From Osmia lignaria lignaria (taxonomy: Eukaryota > Arthropoda > Insecta > Hymenoptera > Megachilidae): a stretch of 64,000 nucleotides of DNA. Made by a program: the position numbers and the translations under genes. Below are positions 50,594 through 61,786 of the stretch, piece after piece. Every line of letters starts with the position of its first letter. The stretch's first letter is position 1. Location: assembly GCF_051020975.1 (NCBI RefSeq), contig NC_135037.1, positions 8,804,001-8,868,000 on the forward strand. Reading direction: 5' to 3'. A model generated the notes under the pieces. That model was not told where the DNA came from, searched no databases, and saw only the letters and a program-made list of their open reading frames with translations.

Positions 50594-53061
50594 ATGAAGT
50601 TCCTCGTGAGTAAAACTCCATTCTGTACAGTTTCATTATTAATTCAAATCAATTTTTTACATTATCCATTCTCCTCAATTAATTTCTTTGTTATTGCATT
50701 TCATTATTTATCTTTTAGTATGAATTTTGGTGTGTTTAAATCATAGTTGACTATGATTGTCATTGTACTTTGGATAATGAATTTTGCAATTTATATTTGC
50801 GGTGCAAAATGATGATAGTGATACTTCTTTTCATAGAATAAAAATTCAATATTTCGATGGTCAGTGTCAAGGACGTTCGATATTTTATATTCGACATGTT
50901 CTATATTTTATGTTGTTATTTGTTTTTTATCTTCTCTATCTAATGCTAATTGCATTCGATAATTGATAATTTTGTGATGGGTGTTCTTAAATTTAAAATT
51001 CAAAGAGTCAAAGATTCCACAAAATAAGCGGCTGTAAAAATATTAATACAGTATAATAATTCTTAATATTATATGATAATAATTATCAAAAATTCAATCT
51101 GTTAATTTACAAATTGACACCTTACATGATTACTATACTATAAATGCTATTCTACTTTATTTCTATTTAATTGCTTCTATTGAATTTGAAACGTTATTGA
51201 TACTGATAATAATTTAGATTAATTTCTCTAAAAAATAATAACTTATTTATAAGATAATTAGTTGTCAATTTCGCATATTATGCGGATACCTCATATTTAC
51301 CCAATATCTATTACAAAACTCAAACAGCAATTTACGAATTGCTATAATTAACTGCTATACAAACACTATTAATAACTACCAACATGTCATGTAGACATCT
51401 AATTTTATATAAAGATCGTTAGATATCATTCAACACGGTTCTGACCTACATTAATTCGTATAAAGTTTCTCTCTCTTATCGCAAATATTAAATCACGCTA
51501 CTATAGCGTTCGAAAGGTGTGTGCAGTTCAAATGCTTTCATCCTTTCCTTTCATGAGAACTAGTTTCGTGTAGTTTCATGCACGAATGTGTGTAAGGTGC
51601 AGTGGTGTGTAACGTTAGAGATCGGTAAAATGCGTTATCTAGCTTTCTGATCGAGCATCGATTTTTCATTTCACAGTTATCCGCGATTTTCACACGCAAA
51701 AACATTAATGAAAGTAGTATTAGCAATGGTTTTATGATGATGATACGCGTGATAAAGTAGGACAAATTAGAGAGCAAACTTTTATCGTTCCATATTGCAG
51801 ATTTTTCTTTTCCAGATCATTTAGTTGATATTAGAGAATAGAAAGTGTGAAAATTGCTTAGAAATTTTATGCTATCTATAAACTAGTAGCTTAATGCGGC
51901 TAGGTGAAAATACTATAAGAAGAAATATAATAAAATTTTTACAGTTATTAGAAACTTAGAAATGACCATGTATGGTACTCCACATTTTAATAAAAATTAA
52001 CCCACTAAACCGGTAATTAGATACTGATAGAATTTATGACACAGGTGATACCTAATTTAGATAGATTTATTCAGTTTCACAATAGTTTCTTGAAAATTTC
52101 ATAAATCAAAAATTATTTATTTAATTTAGCTTCAAATTCTTAAGATAAGAATACCACCATAAATCTTATTTTTATATTTTCAATTTAGATTTTTTATTTC
52201 GCACCTAGTATTATTATTATCTTTCTTTTAACTACTTCGTTATGTTCCATGCATTAGATTCATGGTGACGGTCACCGGTGACCTCTTATGCAATCAACGT
52301 GTGAAAGGATAATTAAACCCGCGCCTGTTCACTTATGGAAATACTAGCGTAACATTACAGGCATTTAACATTTCATTAAAGTTTAATTAATCTGATAGTT
52401 AACGTGTTAATAGAAAGTGGTGGATATAAATCATGGAACTGTTATGAGGTAAAAATAATTATTTTTAATTCTAGATCTTACTGTTGGCTATAGTGCCCAT
52501 TTATGCAACTAACGACGCATCCGAAGTTCTTTTGGGACAGGAATTCCAGTACTCATCTATTGGTAAATTTTTCCACAATTTTCCTCCTTTCACTCAGAAT
52601 TATCATAAATCTAACTTGCCAAATTTTCAGATCACCTGCGCGAGAGAAGGCAAGCAGGGAATTATCGCACATTGAATCAAGCTCCACCTCAAATACAACA
52701 ACTTTTGGAAGCCCAAAATTCACGTCGTCCCCTCGTGCCCGTTCCAACACAACCGATCCCAAAACTGGGACCTTCTCAACCTATCCAACCTCAACAACTT
52801 TCTCAGGCGCAGGTCTCGCAGTACAAGCCTCAAGTCACATTCTCATCGAATATTCAGCAACCGGATTACACGGCAATTCAGTCGGGAAGCGGTGGTCAGT
52901 ATCAGAGACCGATTCCTCAGCAACCGCTGTATCGTCCTCTCCCTCAACAAAACTATAACTCGCAACCGCAACCGCAATACTCTTCGAAACTGCCGCCTCA
53001 TCTTCAGCAATTATTGCAATATCAAAGCAACTTGGCGAACGCCATCCCTCGAAGAGCATAA
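50594..53061 (+). CDS. Small secreted Gln/Pro-rich protein, cluster member 3
   Basis: Three coding exons join in phase: 50594-50605 (MKFL), 52475-52562 and 52631-53061, giving 176 aa. A signal peptide (MKFLILLLAIVPIYA) is followed by a short segment ending FQYSSI at the same phase-1 intron position as in the other two members. Exon 3 begins DHLRERRQAGNY, so an R-x-R-R-Q-A site lies at residues 37-42, matching the two sites in member 2. The mature part has two versions of the cluster motif: APPQIQQLLEAQ just after the basic site and LPPHLQQLLQYQ near the C-terminus, preceded by QYSSK as in the QYSTN of member 2. The linker is Gln/Pro-rich without strict repeats. The frame is intact. Its function is unknown, and the same structural-protein inference as for its neighbours applies. 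Confidence 0.83.
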
Positions 53062-53461
53062 TTTCAATTTGAAGAAAGAAAAAGAGTGTAAACTGTCTGG
53101 TGAGATGATAATTTTAATCTAATTTATGTTTTAATTTTGATACTTGTTGAGATGTAAGATTTCTGAAAAGGAAGATTGATGATTTAAGATACATCATTGA
53201 ACCTCATCAGACGGTTGCATTTCAGAAATTTCGAAAATAAAGTTGTTTTTTGTTATGATTTTTATTATTGAGATTATTGATGTCTGAGTTTATTAAGGCA
53301 TAAGGGTTGTAACATGAATATTATGAGAAAATAATTTTCATAGAAGTATATGTAATAGAAGATATGTAATAAGGAATTTTGATTTCTGTAGGAAATTGTA
53401 TTTGACTGTAGTTGTAATAAAATAAGTAAGAGAAGAACGAGAAATTGAAATTGAATTTAGA

Positions 53462-53661
53462 TTAACCCTCAAACGATGGACCATAAAGAGAGCTCCAATT
53501 TTACATTTCGTATTTTCATTTTCAAAATTTTGCACTGTTCCTTTAAAAATTATTTACTCTTTAAAATTAAAACTCTTTAGTTTAAAAATCGCTCATTTAA
53601 CTTTGGATTAATATCCTTCTTTGGATCACGATTGACCCAGGCTCCATTGTTCAAGGTTTAA
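53462..53661. mobile_element. TTAA-type miniature element, copy B
   Basis: The left end TTAACCCTCAAACGATGGACC mirrors the right end, which reads TTAAACCTTGAACAATGGAGC in reverse complement, with TTAA at both borders. It is homologous along its length to copy A in the transporter intron at 6399-6611, including the GGATCACGATTGACCCAG-type block near the right end. It lies about 400 bp downstream of Q-rich gene 3. Confidence 0.7.
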
Positions 53662-55091
53662 TCAGTCCACTCTAAATTAATAAAAACGAAGAACCAACCT
53701 CTAATTTCTACTTCGCCAGAATCCAACCAAAGAAACGGAACCTTCCATTTAACAAAACATTCTGAACAATCTGTCAAGCGTTTCACGATCAACCGATTTG
53801 TAATTCAACGTCGCGGAAGAAACGAATTCAACGAACCGCGACGGAAGGGTTCAAGGTGGTACCGGTATTACATCAAATTACGTCATTAAACGCGCCGGTT
53901 CGCATTAAGCGTACTCAATTCGTCACTCGAGAAATCAAGGTATCATCGCACCGGTGAATCCGCACAAGGGGCGTATCTAGAGTTCCGGGACGCGGCAGGA
54001 TAGACAGCAGTTTACCCCCCTTGTCACCCTAGTGCCGCACGACAACCCACACGTTGCAGTCTCCGTCGGTAGAACAGCCCTTAAACTGCGTTCCTACCGC
54101 AGTCACACCACCCCGCCCCGATTTTTACCTCCTCGCGTACCCTGAATGCATCCCACCCCTGGATGGACTCACCGACAAACAGGGAAGAGGATTAGCGAGT
54201 CCATTAAAGTCGCGGACTCTATTATCCAGAGGGCACGGCCACGGTGACATCAACCGCCTGTCAGTGGCGTAGAAACGTGGTCTGTATTTGGCAAAAAAAA
54301 AAGGGATGGGGCAGTTTTTCAGGGTGCACGTTTCTTTACCTTTGCTTCATTATGTGATTTCTGTGCTTTGGTTGAATTTATGTTTTTCGTATGCTTTGTT
54401 GGATCATGACTATAATTTTATGTATTTTTATTTTATTTGGATATAATTTTAAATAAATTTTTCATTAGATAATTATCGGTATTTGAGAAAAGTTTTCTAG
54501 TATTTTGGAGTGTTTGTTTAATTAATTTTGGCCCCTTTGCTAACTATCAAGTTTGAGATAAAAATTTCATTCATACGTATCGCAGAGCATAAAATACTCA
54601 TCTGAAGCTTTACCTAGAAATGATTCTTTTTCGAAGAAGAAGCCAACGTCGAATCGACGCCATTGGCAGGGTGGCGGAGCGAGGGGTCATAGAGGCAAAT
54701 TACAAAGGGAGGATTACCGGCAGCTGGGCTACCAAGCAACCATCTCTATTCTGGGTCTCACTCGCGAGCCATCCACGTCGCTCGAGAGCCCTTTGTCCTT
54801 CGACGCATTGGTAACATAATTATCGGAGTTATAGCAAGCCAAAACCCAAGCCGCATCTGAAGGGGTCGCATGTGACGCCCGGTTACGAGCTGATACCACA
54901 TGCGCTAGGTGCACATGCAGGCGACACCAGAACTAGTCATTTCTGACCCGCTCCAAATACCTCAAACTCCATTTTTTAGGAAATTTGTAAGAGATGTGAA
55001 TCTCTAATTTATGATTTGTTCTAAATATAAATGTTTCGGAAATTCATGGCAGAACTGTATTGTTAATTTATAATTTATTCTCGATATCCGG

Positions 55092-55454
55092 TATTATTTC
55101 GGCAGAGTGGACACAAATGATATATTGTAGTGGTATGTGCTATAGTGGAGACGAAGACATCGAAACCCAAGACAATTAATGCCTTTTTAACAGTATTTTG
55201 CATTTAATTATTGTTGTTATTATTATTAATATTATTCCAATCATTGAACGACTAATTATTAATTAATTAATTAAATATTGAGATCATTATATTGAATGAA
55301 AATAAATTTATTTGAAAGTATTTATTTATTTTTATCTATTTCTAATCGGATTAGAAAATTTTCCAATTTCTGTAATTTGTAGATAGTGATAGTGCAAACT
55401 ATAGCACATATCACTACAATATTTTGCTTGTGTCCCACTCTGCCGAAATATCCT
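55092..55454. repeat. Inverted-repeat element with ~55 bp arms
   Basis: The left arm (55092-55147) and right arm (55397-55454) are about 90% identical in reverse complement over some 52 bp. Shared blocks are ATTTCGGCAGAGTGG, ACACAA, ATATTGTAGTG and TATGTGCTATAGT. About 250 bp of AT-rich sequence lies between. It looks like a MITE or foldback element; no boundary target duplication could be settled. Confidence 0.65.
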
Positions 55455-57953
55455 CAATATCCTAATTTTATATTTGTAACTGGAAATCAATTAAAAACTT
55501 CTAAATTATTTTTATACACATTCTAATTATAAGAACAGATTTCTCCAACACAATGTACATAGTCTTCATAAAAATTCATTTTTTCGCAAATCCAGTTATC
55601 ATATTTCCCAATGGAACTTTCTAAAACCGTAAGCATAAACAATTCGACCTGCACGATTTGCAAAATAGAAATTTCGTTCGATGCAATTAATTTCCATGGG
55701 TTATTCAGCTGAGCTGGTTCGTTAAATTTTATCTAAAAGTGCGCAGACCGTATGCAGACACTTTGTACTCCTAATTATGCACCTAACACAGTGCACTTAT
55801 GCTCGAAGCAGACTTTGCATTCCGGCATTTCACAACCGTACGATTTGCTGCAATCACTGTGTCACGTTTTTGCAACGTTCGAACTCGAGGACAAGGAAAC
55901 AAGGGTCGTTTATTGTTCAGACCGCGAATACCGGTCTGATGAAATGTGAAAGGAACAGTGACTATAAATCTGTGAGTGATTGACTTTGATAAGGGATCCT
56001 TGCAGGGAAATGTACACAGAATTATTTATTAAAAAGAAAAATTATTATTTTAACAGGTTGACTATAATGGAGCCAACAAATTTTATATTGTCGAATTATT
56101 AGGAAATGGGAGAAAAATACAAAGTTTGAATAAAATTAGTATTAATATTAAATTAGAAATTAATTAGGAATTAATGAATTTATATATTCATTGAAGAATG
56201 AATAATAATATTAACTCACGGCAGAAAGTTTTCAAAGGATTGACGTTTGAATCAAAGTCCACTAATCTATCGGATTTGGTGAGCTAATATTGTTGTTCAA
56301 TTTTTCCATCGGACACCAGAGTTCATAACTTTCATAACAAGATATAGAAGGAGCGTGTGAAACGGGTTGCGGTTCGTCAGAGTGTTCCAATAATTGCACT
56401 TAATCCTTAGGGTGGCGGCACGCGGCCAGTAATCGCTGACAAATCCATGTCAACCCTCTCTTCGTTCCAGCTTTCGCTTCAAACTTGCTCCAAATTCAAG
56501 ATTTCGTCACAGAAAATTTTCTATATACACTTCTAGTTAATTGACGTTAACATAGAATTCAATTTCCACATCATTAAAAATTAAATATGGGTGAAATATT
56601 CATTCACTCATATTTTTAACTTGAAGTCTGAATAATAATTGTATGAACAGTAAAAACAATTTTATTTTTTAATCTAAATTAATTTTTTAAACATTCTACC
56701 ATTGTTAAGGGTGGTTCACCTCTATCGTCTCCTATGAATCAACTCCTAACATAATTCTGTTTCAATTTAAAATAAATAATTCATCAAAAATCAGCAAAAC
56801 CCTAGACAATAATCCTTGCAAAAAATTTTGCACTGAAATGATTTATGAATCATCACACCACAGTACATAGATAAAAAACACAAAAGAATTTCGCAAAAGG
56901 AAAACATATATGCGATAGAAAATAAGCATCAGCTAAACGATACCGATTTCGATGAGTCCCTGACCCTTTTCTAGGGCCGCGAAACCATTGTGAAATGAAG
57001 CTAGACCGGAAAAATCCAGTATGGCCGACGAGGAACGAGAACCAATGGTTGCGTGTTTCGCGACAGCTGCACATCCCTCGGGGATTGAGATTTCGACTGT
57101 CGTCCCTTCTTCGTTTTTGAGACGCCCTAACTTTCTGATTTTTGCCTTACGAAGTCAGCCATTGTGAAGAGACCCGTTTCTCTTCAATACACTCCGTCCT
57201 ATATACGTGAACCTTCTTCGTGTGGTCTTAAGCCGGGGTACCCGAACGTCAGCCTTTCGAATTGTCTACGTCACACGCGAGCTTTTTGTCGTCTTAATCG
57301 TACTTTTAGAAAATCGACACACTGTTTCCTACATTGTCATTGTTCAGCATAACGGTGTTCCAGGACAACGGATTTGAGAATCTTGTGGGGAGCTGAGACT
57401 CAAGTAAACTGGATCTTGAAGAACGACCAAAGAGTCTTTGGGTAGCCAGTAACAAAGAATTTTGTTAAATTAGCTCTAATTTCATACATATAGGACAACC
57501 AAGCGAAATAACTAATGTTATGAAAGATATATATTGTCTTAATATTAATTATGCTTTTGACAGAATTATTCATATTATAAAAAATGTCAATACTGAGAGA
57601 GGTTTCATGCACTAAAATCTGGAGTAAAAAATCAACGTATTAGTATGATTGCAGCTAGTCTTGTGAATACAGAATTAGAACCATTTAGACAATTCCATTT
57701 CACATTATTTTTCAAAATCTATAGTTGTTAATTATTTTTAGGTAGGTAATTAACACTTCACCTTACCAGAAGCTTATTACAGGCTAATTAAGAAGGATTA
57801 CTTCTTTTAATTTTTAGTCCTTGTTAACTTACAAGGTGATAATGTTTATCCATTTGCAGGTGATGCGTTATCATAATTATAAATGGATATATCGAGCAAT
57901 AATTATTTAAATATCACTCCGTTCGAATATTAGTGAAGGCGATTGTATTTCAG

Positions 57954-58138
57954 GTCTCGTGCACCTGCTACACCCGTTTGCCAGTTTCAACAATTAAAGT
58001 CACTAATATCGGGAAACAGATTACAAACAGGAAGACGATCCCAGCTCGTTCTAAAGCCTTCTCTTGTCTTCGGGGTTCGTCTAACAGTTCAGCAGACGGA
58101 TATTCCTTACGTCTCGTTCCTTTTAATCCAGCAACGAG
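57954..58138 (+). CDS. Candidate internal exon, unassigned
   Basis: A 185 bp segment is bounded by a good acceptor (TTGTATTTCAG) and a good donor (GAG|GTAAGA), and two of the three frames stay open across it. One reads VSCTCYTRLPVSTIKVTNIG and onward, the other SRAPATPVCQFQQLKSLISG. Neither resembles a family I know. Splice signals plus two open frames in a GC-rich patch are suggestive only; a non-coding exon is equally possible. Confidence 0.22.
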
Positions 58139-60557
58139 GTAAGACCATGGAAATCCGTAATGATCGACACCTGTGACCGAGTTTCTCGGTCGAAGAATAC
58201 CGAAATAATACCTAAAGGGTATTCTTAACTACTTTCAATGACAGCTACGTCAGGTGGACCGAGGCTAGACCCCCTGCGGTACCCTTTTAATACACTTTAA
58301 CATAGCGCGGTCGTGTAACTGCATTCGCGCACGCTTATACCCATCGAAATCGTTAACGTGAAACCTGTTAACCGATTAAACGGGTTCGTTAAGACGGCTC
58401 CTTGTTAATTATTGCGAACGAACTGGGCCGCTTGTTAATATTTGATGCACGCAGGAGGGGGGCTGAGATTATGCTAAGACGATTCTCTTTGAGGATGATC
58501 GTTTTCGAAACGGGAATATCGAGAGTTTGATTTCATGTTGTTCAAATTTGATGTTTTATGTGTACGTGTTTTAATTAGTTGAGCTTTTAATTTGCTTGGA
58601 ACATATTCATAATATGTATTCATAAGAAAAGGGGTTTAGGATAAAAAGTAAAATTGTTCAGAAGACAGCATAGAATATTGCATATTTTAAAAGTTTTTTT
58701 AAGAGTATATAAATTATAGAAATAATTTTATATCAAAGTATATGTATAATAATTTGTTATAATAACATAAAATTAATAAAATTTTCATTTATGTCATAAG
58801 GATTTTATATTATAATTAAAAATGTACTTCTAGCAAATACTTTTCTTAAAATAATTTTATAATAAAATATATATTTCTAATACAGTGCGAAAATTTTTGG
58901 AAGACATATCAATTCAGACAGCACGGAAAATTTCCTAACGAATCGTAGTCTTTCAAAGGATTAACAGGAACGAAGATAGAAAAAGGGGCACACGTGACGT
59001 CGACTAGTGACGATCACGAAAATAAAGGAATCAAATCACTCGACAGCGGATACCCTATTTTTCGATCCGTGACATTTCGTTGAGGAACCGGTAAGGGTAC
59101 GATCACTGGCCGATATAATTTATTCGGACAATAAGCGTGCGTCCTTTCACCCCCTTTGCGCCCCACCGCTCCAGGCATCAGTGTCATGGCGGTGATGAGC
59201 CCCTCAATGACAACGACCAACATAATCTGTTCCCATCAGCCAAGTAGACATAATGGGTGCGTCGACGGGGGCTAACAATTGGACGGCATTTTACAGGAGC
59301 GCGCCGCTGGAACTCGAAAAACCCCCATTTGAAACGCAGCTACCATAGGAAAAAATGGAACGACTCCAGAGTGAAAAGGGGGAACGAATCGGTACGGTTT
59401 ATTAAAATGGGCAAAAAATTTTTCTTCAAATTGTCTTTGAAAAATAATTTTCAAATGGGGTTAGTTTGTTTATTTCTGACTTCTTGGGAGAGATTCGTGC
59501 CAATGTCCTTGTTGAGATTGGCGTGGGAGCCCCGTCGAAGGAAGAGGTGGTTGAGGTAAATTTGTACGGTTACAAGTTTCTTGCAAAAATATAAAAAGGT
59601 TCATCTTTCCAGTTAAAATATTTTGTTATTATTCATAAATTTACAATATTTATATTAATTTTAATTTTACTTTTAATTTTACTAATAACAAAAAAGATAA
59701 ACTGATCGAATTGAGTAACCTCCTCCTTTTTCGAAGTCGATTAAAAAAAGATGGTTCTAATTCTATAGTCTGAAGATGAATTACGAATAATTCGAATTTA
59801 AGGTTGAATATTATTTCTAACTCGCGAGCGGAGCGGAAACGTCCCTTCAACAAATAAGGCAAATATTTTGGAGGAGTTAAGAAAAATGCGTTAGCCAGAA
59901 AGATCGAGGACGTCGTAAAGGGTGGGAGGAGCCAGCTGGCATCCCTTAACTAGGGAAGGGAAAGATCGTTGCTTCGGTGAAAACCGACGAAAACGTACGT
60001 GCTGCTCATCCTCGTCTTTGCTTTATTAAATTCCTGACACGAGACACTCCAGAGCACGTGCAAATATTCATTCACGATGAAAAACTGAAGTGCTCCGCGA
60101 CGCGGGGCGCGCGCCTTAACGCTACATTCAAGGCGTGCCGACGCGTGTGATTTAGCGGCGTTGTCCAGGAGTCTCTGCTTTGTTTCTCTACGCTTTAAAA
60201 CTGTCAGATGATTTATAAAGTCGTCTTAAAAATTTTTTTTTACTTTTCTAAATATTCACACTCAATTTTTGTAAGGGTAGGTTTTCACCCCTAAGATCGA
60301 GATAAAAAATGATTATAATTTTATTATTAGCAAAGTTTCAAATTTCTTTCAAATTTTCTGACAATTATAAATTGGAATTTTGAATTCCTCTTTTTGAAGA
60401 AAAAAACACTCAGATAAAAGGGGTAGAGAGCGTAACAAGAAGAATCAAAGCACATCGTGCTGCTCGCAATTAACATCTCCATCTAATGAAACCCTCGAAA
60501 CACCGTATGTTACAATTCTGTGTCCACCGGCCACCCCTGTGGACCACTCGCGAAAAG

Positions 60558-60759
60558 TGGTGCTTCTGGTTCGAGGAGGCAGCGCCTTTCACGATGTAAT
60601 ACTGTAACGTTTCCAACCGAGCGAATAATAATCCCCGATCTGGATGGCGAGACCGACGGAAGCTTGAATGGAAATCAGAACGGGGCCGGTAGCGGTGGCA
60701 ATAACAACGAAAACAACAGCCGACAATGGACGACGAACAGAGAGAACGATTGGGATACG
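60558..60759 (+). CDS. Candidate coding exon, Asn/Gly-rich, unassigned
   Basis: The plus frame is open from about 60490 to beyond a strong donor (ACG|GTAGGT). It reads as protein: SRRQRLSRCNTVTF, TERIIIPDLDGETDGS, then an Asn/Gly-rich run and NRENDWDT. The left edge is uncertain; AG at 60556-60557 is one possible acceptor, and another lies about 30 bp further in. There is no in-frame ATG, so this would be an internal exon. Mixed composition with a hydrophilic low-complexity part suggests a cytosolic or nuclear linker region. I do not recognise the family, and no partner exon could be confirmed inside the window. Confidence 0.42.
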
Positions 60760-61682
60760 GTAGGTGCAGCTCTGTTTCCGAACAGAATTCCTTCGCTTAA
60801 AATAAAAGGGACCTCCGCAGTCGGCATTGTGTCAATCGTACCAACACGACTGTGTAATTGCTCTCCTTCTGTATTCGTTCACAAAGTCGACAAGTGGTTC
60901 CCACCGGTGGTGTACATCAGCACCTTGTCCTAAGACAGGCAATGGGGTGCGTAACACGCGGGTCATTTCGAGAAACAATCATCGGAACAATGATCTCGAC
61001 AGTCGCGTTTTTCTCTCTTCGTTATAATTTATTAGTTCGATCGACTGTTTCATGTCTTTTCGCCTTTAGTTTCTTTTGTTTCCTTTTGTTAGTGGATAAT
61101 TATGTAGGTCTTTTATTTTCATTTGCTTTTTATAATTACGTACCTTCAAGCTGTTTAGTTTATTTTATGATGAGGTCATTTTTTTTCTTTGTAGTGCATG
61201 GGATTTGAAATTATTTCTTAGACTATCATTACAAATTAGATACAGTGGGATAATTAAAAGAAAATGATAGATAAATATTATTTTGAATAGCATTGCACTG
61301 GTAATGTACTAAAATGATAAGGCTTTATGTAATTACAGGCTGTAATTACAAATTCGATATAGTTAAATAATTAAAAGGAAACGATAGAAAAATATTTCTA
61401 TTACACTGATAATATAATGAAACCTTAAAACTTGATATTTAAAAATTAACTATTTTTATATTCGAATATCTTGAAAGAAATGTCTATTTTCACTGTAGTC
61501 AATATGTTAAGCACGGCATTAGCTTCATCATTATCGACAGTCTACCCCATTTCGAAGACCCGGCCCTTCAGCATCACCCAACCGCACGCATAATTCTCAG
61601 ATCTCTGGGAGCGTAATTATCCCGCGAGAGAAAGAAAAACCATGGCTGCCCTTTGTATAGTTCCAAAGTTCACGTACCTACC

Positions 61683-61786
61683 ATGTACGGAAGCCGTACG
61701 TGGCAATTTCTCTGCTTAACCTGTGTTACCCTCTCTCTCTCGCCCTATACCTTGGCTGCCTCCCTTTTGGCGTCGCTGGAAACAAG
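61683..61786 (+). CDS. Candidate first coding exon with signal peptide
   Basis: An ATG in good context (CTACCATGT) opens a 34-codon segment ending at a donor-like AG|GTAACT. The peptide has the three parts of a signal sequence: a short basic start (MYGSRTWQ), a hydrophobic core (FLCLTCVTLSLSP) and a small-residue cleavage region (LAASLLA). Without splicing it stops at once. It could be the first exon of a secreted or membrane protein gene continuing to the right of the window. Support is from pattern only, and chance cannot be excluded. Confidence 0.35.

Noticed and set aside
54262..54664. Possible hAT element from CAGTGGCGTAG to GACGCCATTG
   Set aside because: The ends match only partly and the flanking 8 bp show no duplication.
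57021..57167. 48-codon frame starting MADEEREPMV
   Set aside because: Good-looking start but no stop-proximal conservation cue, donor or domain; too short to support.
59257..59559. 100-codon Arg/Lys-rich frame
   Set aside because: Starts at a non-ATG codon, random-looking, in an intergenic GC-rich patch.
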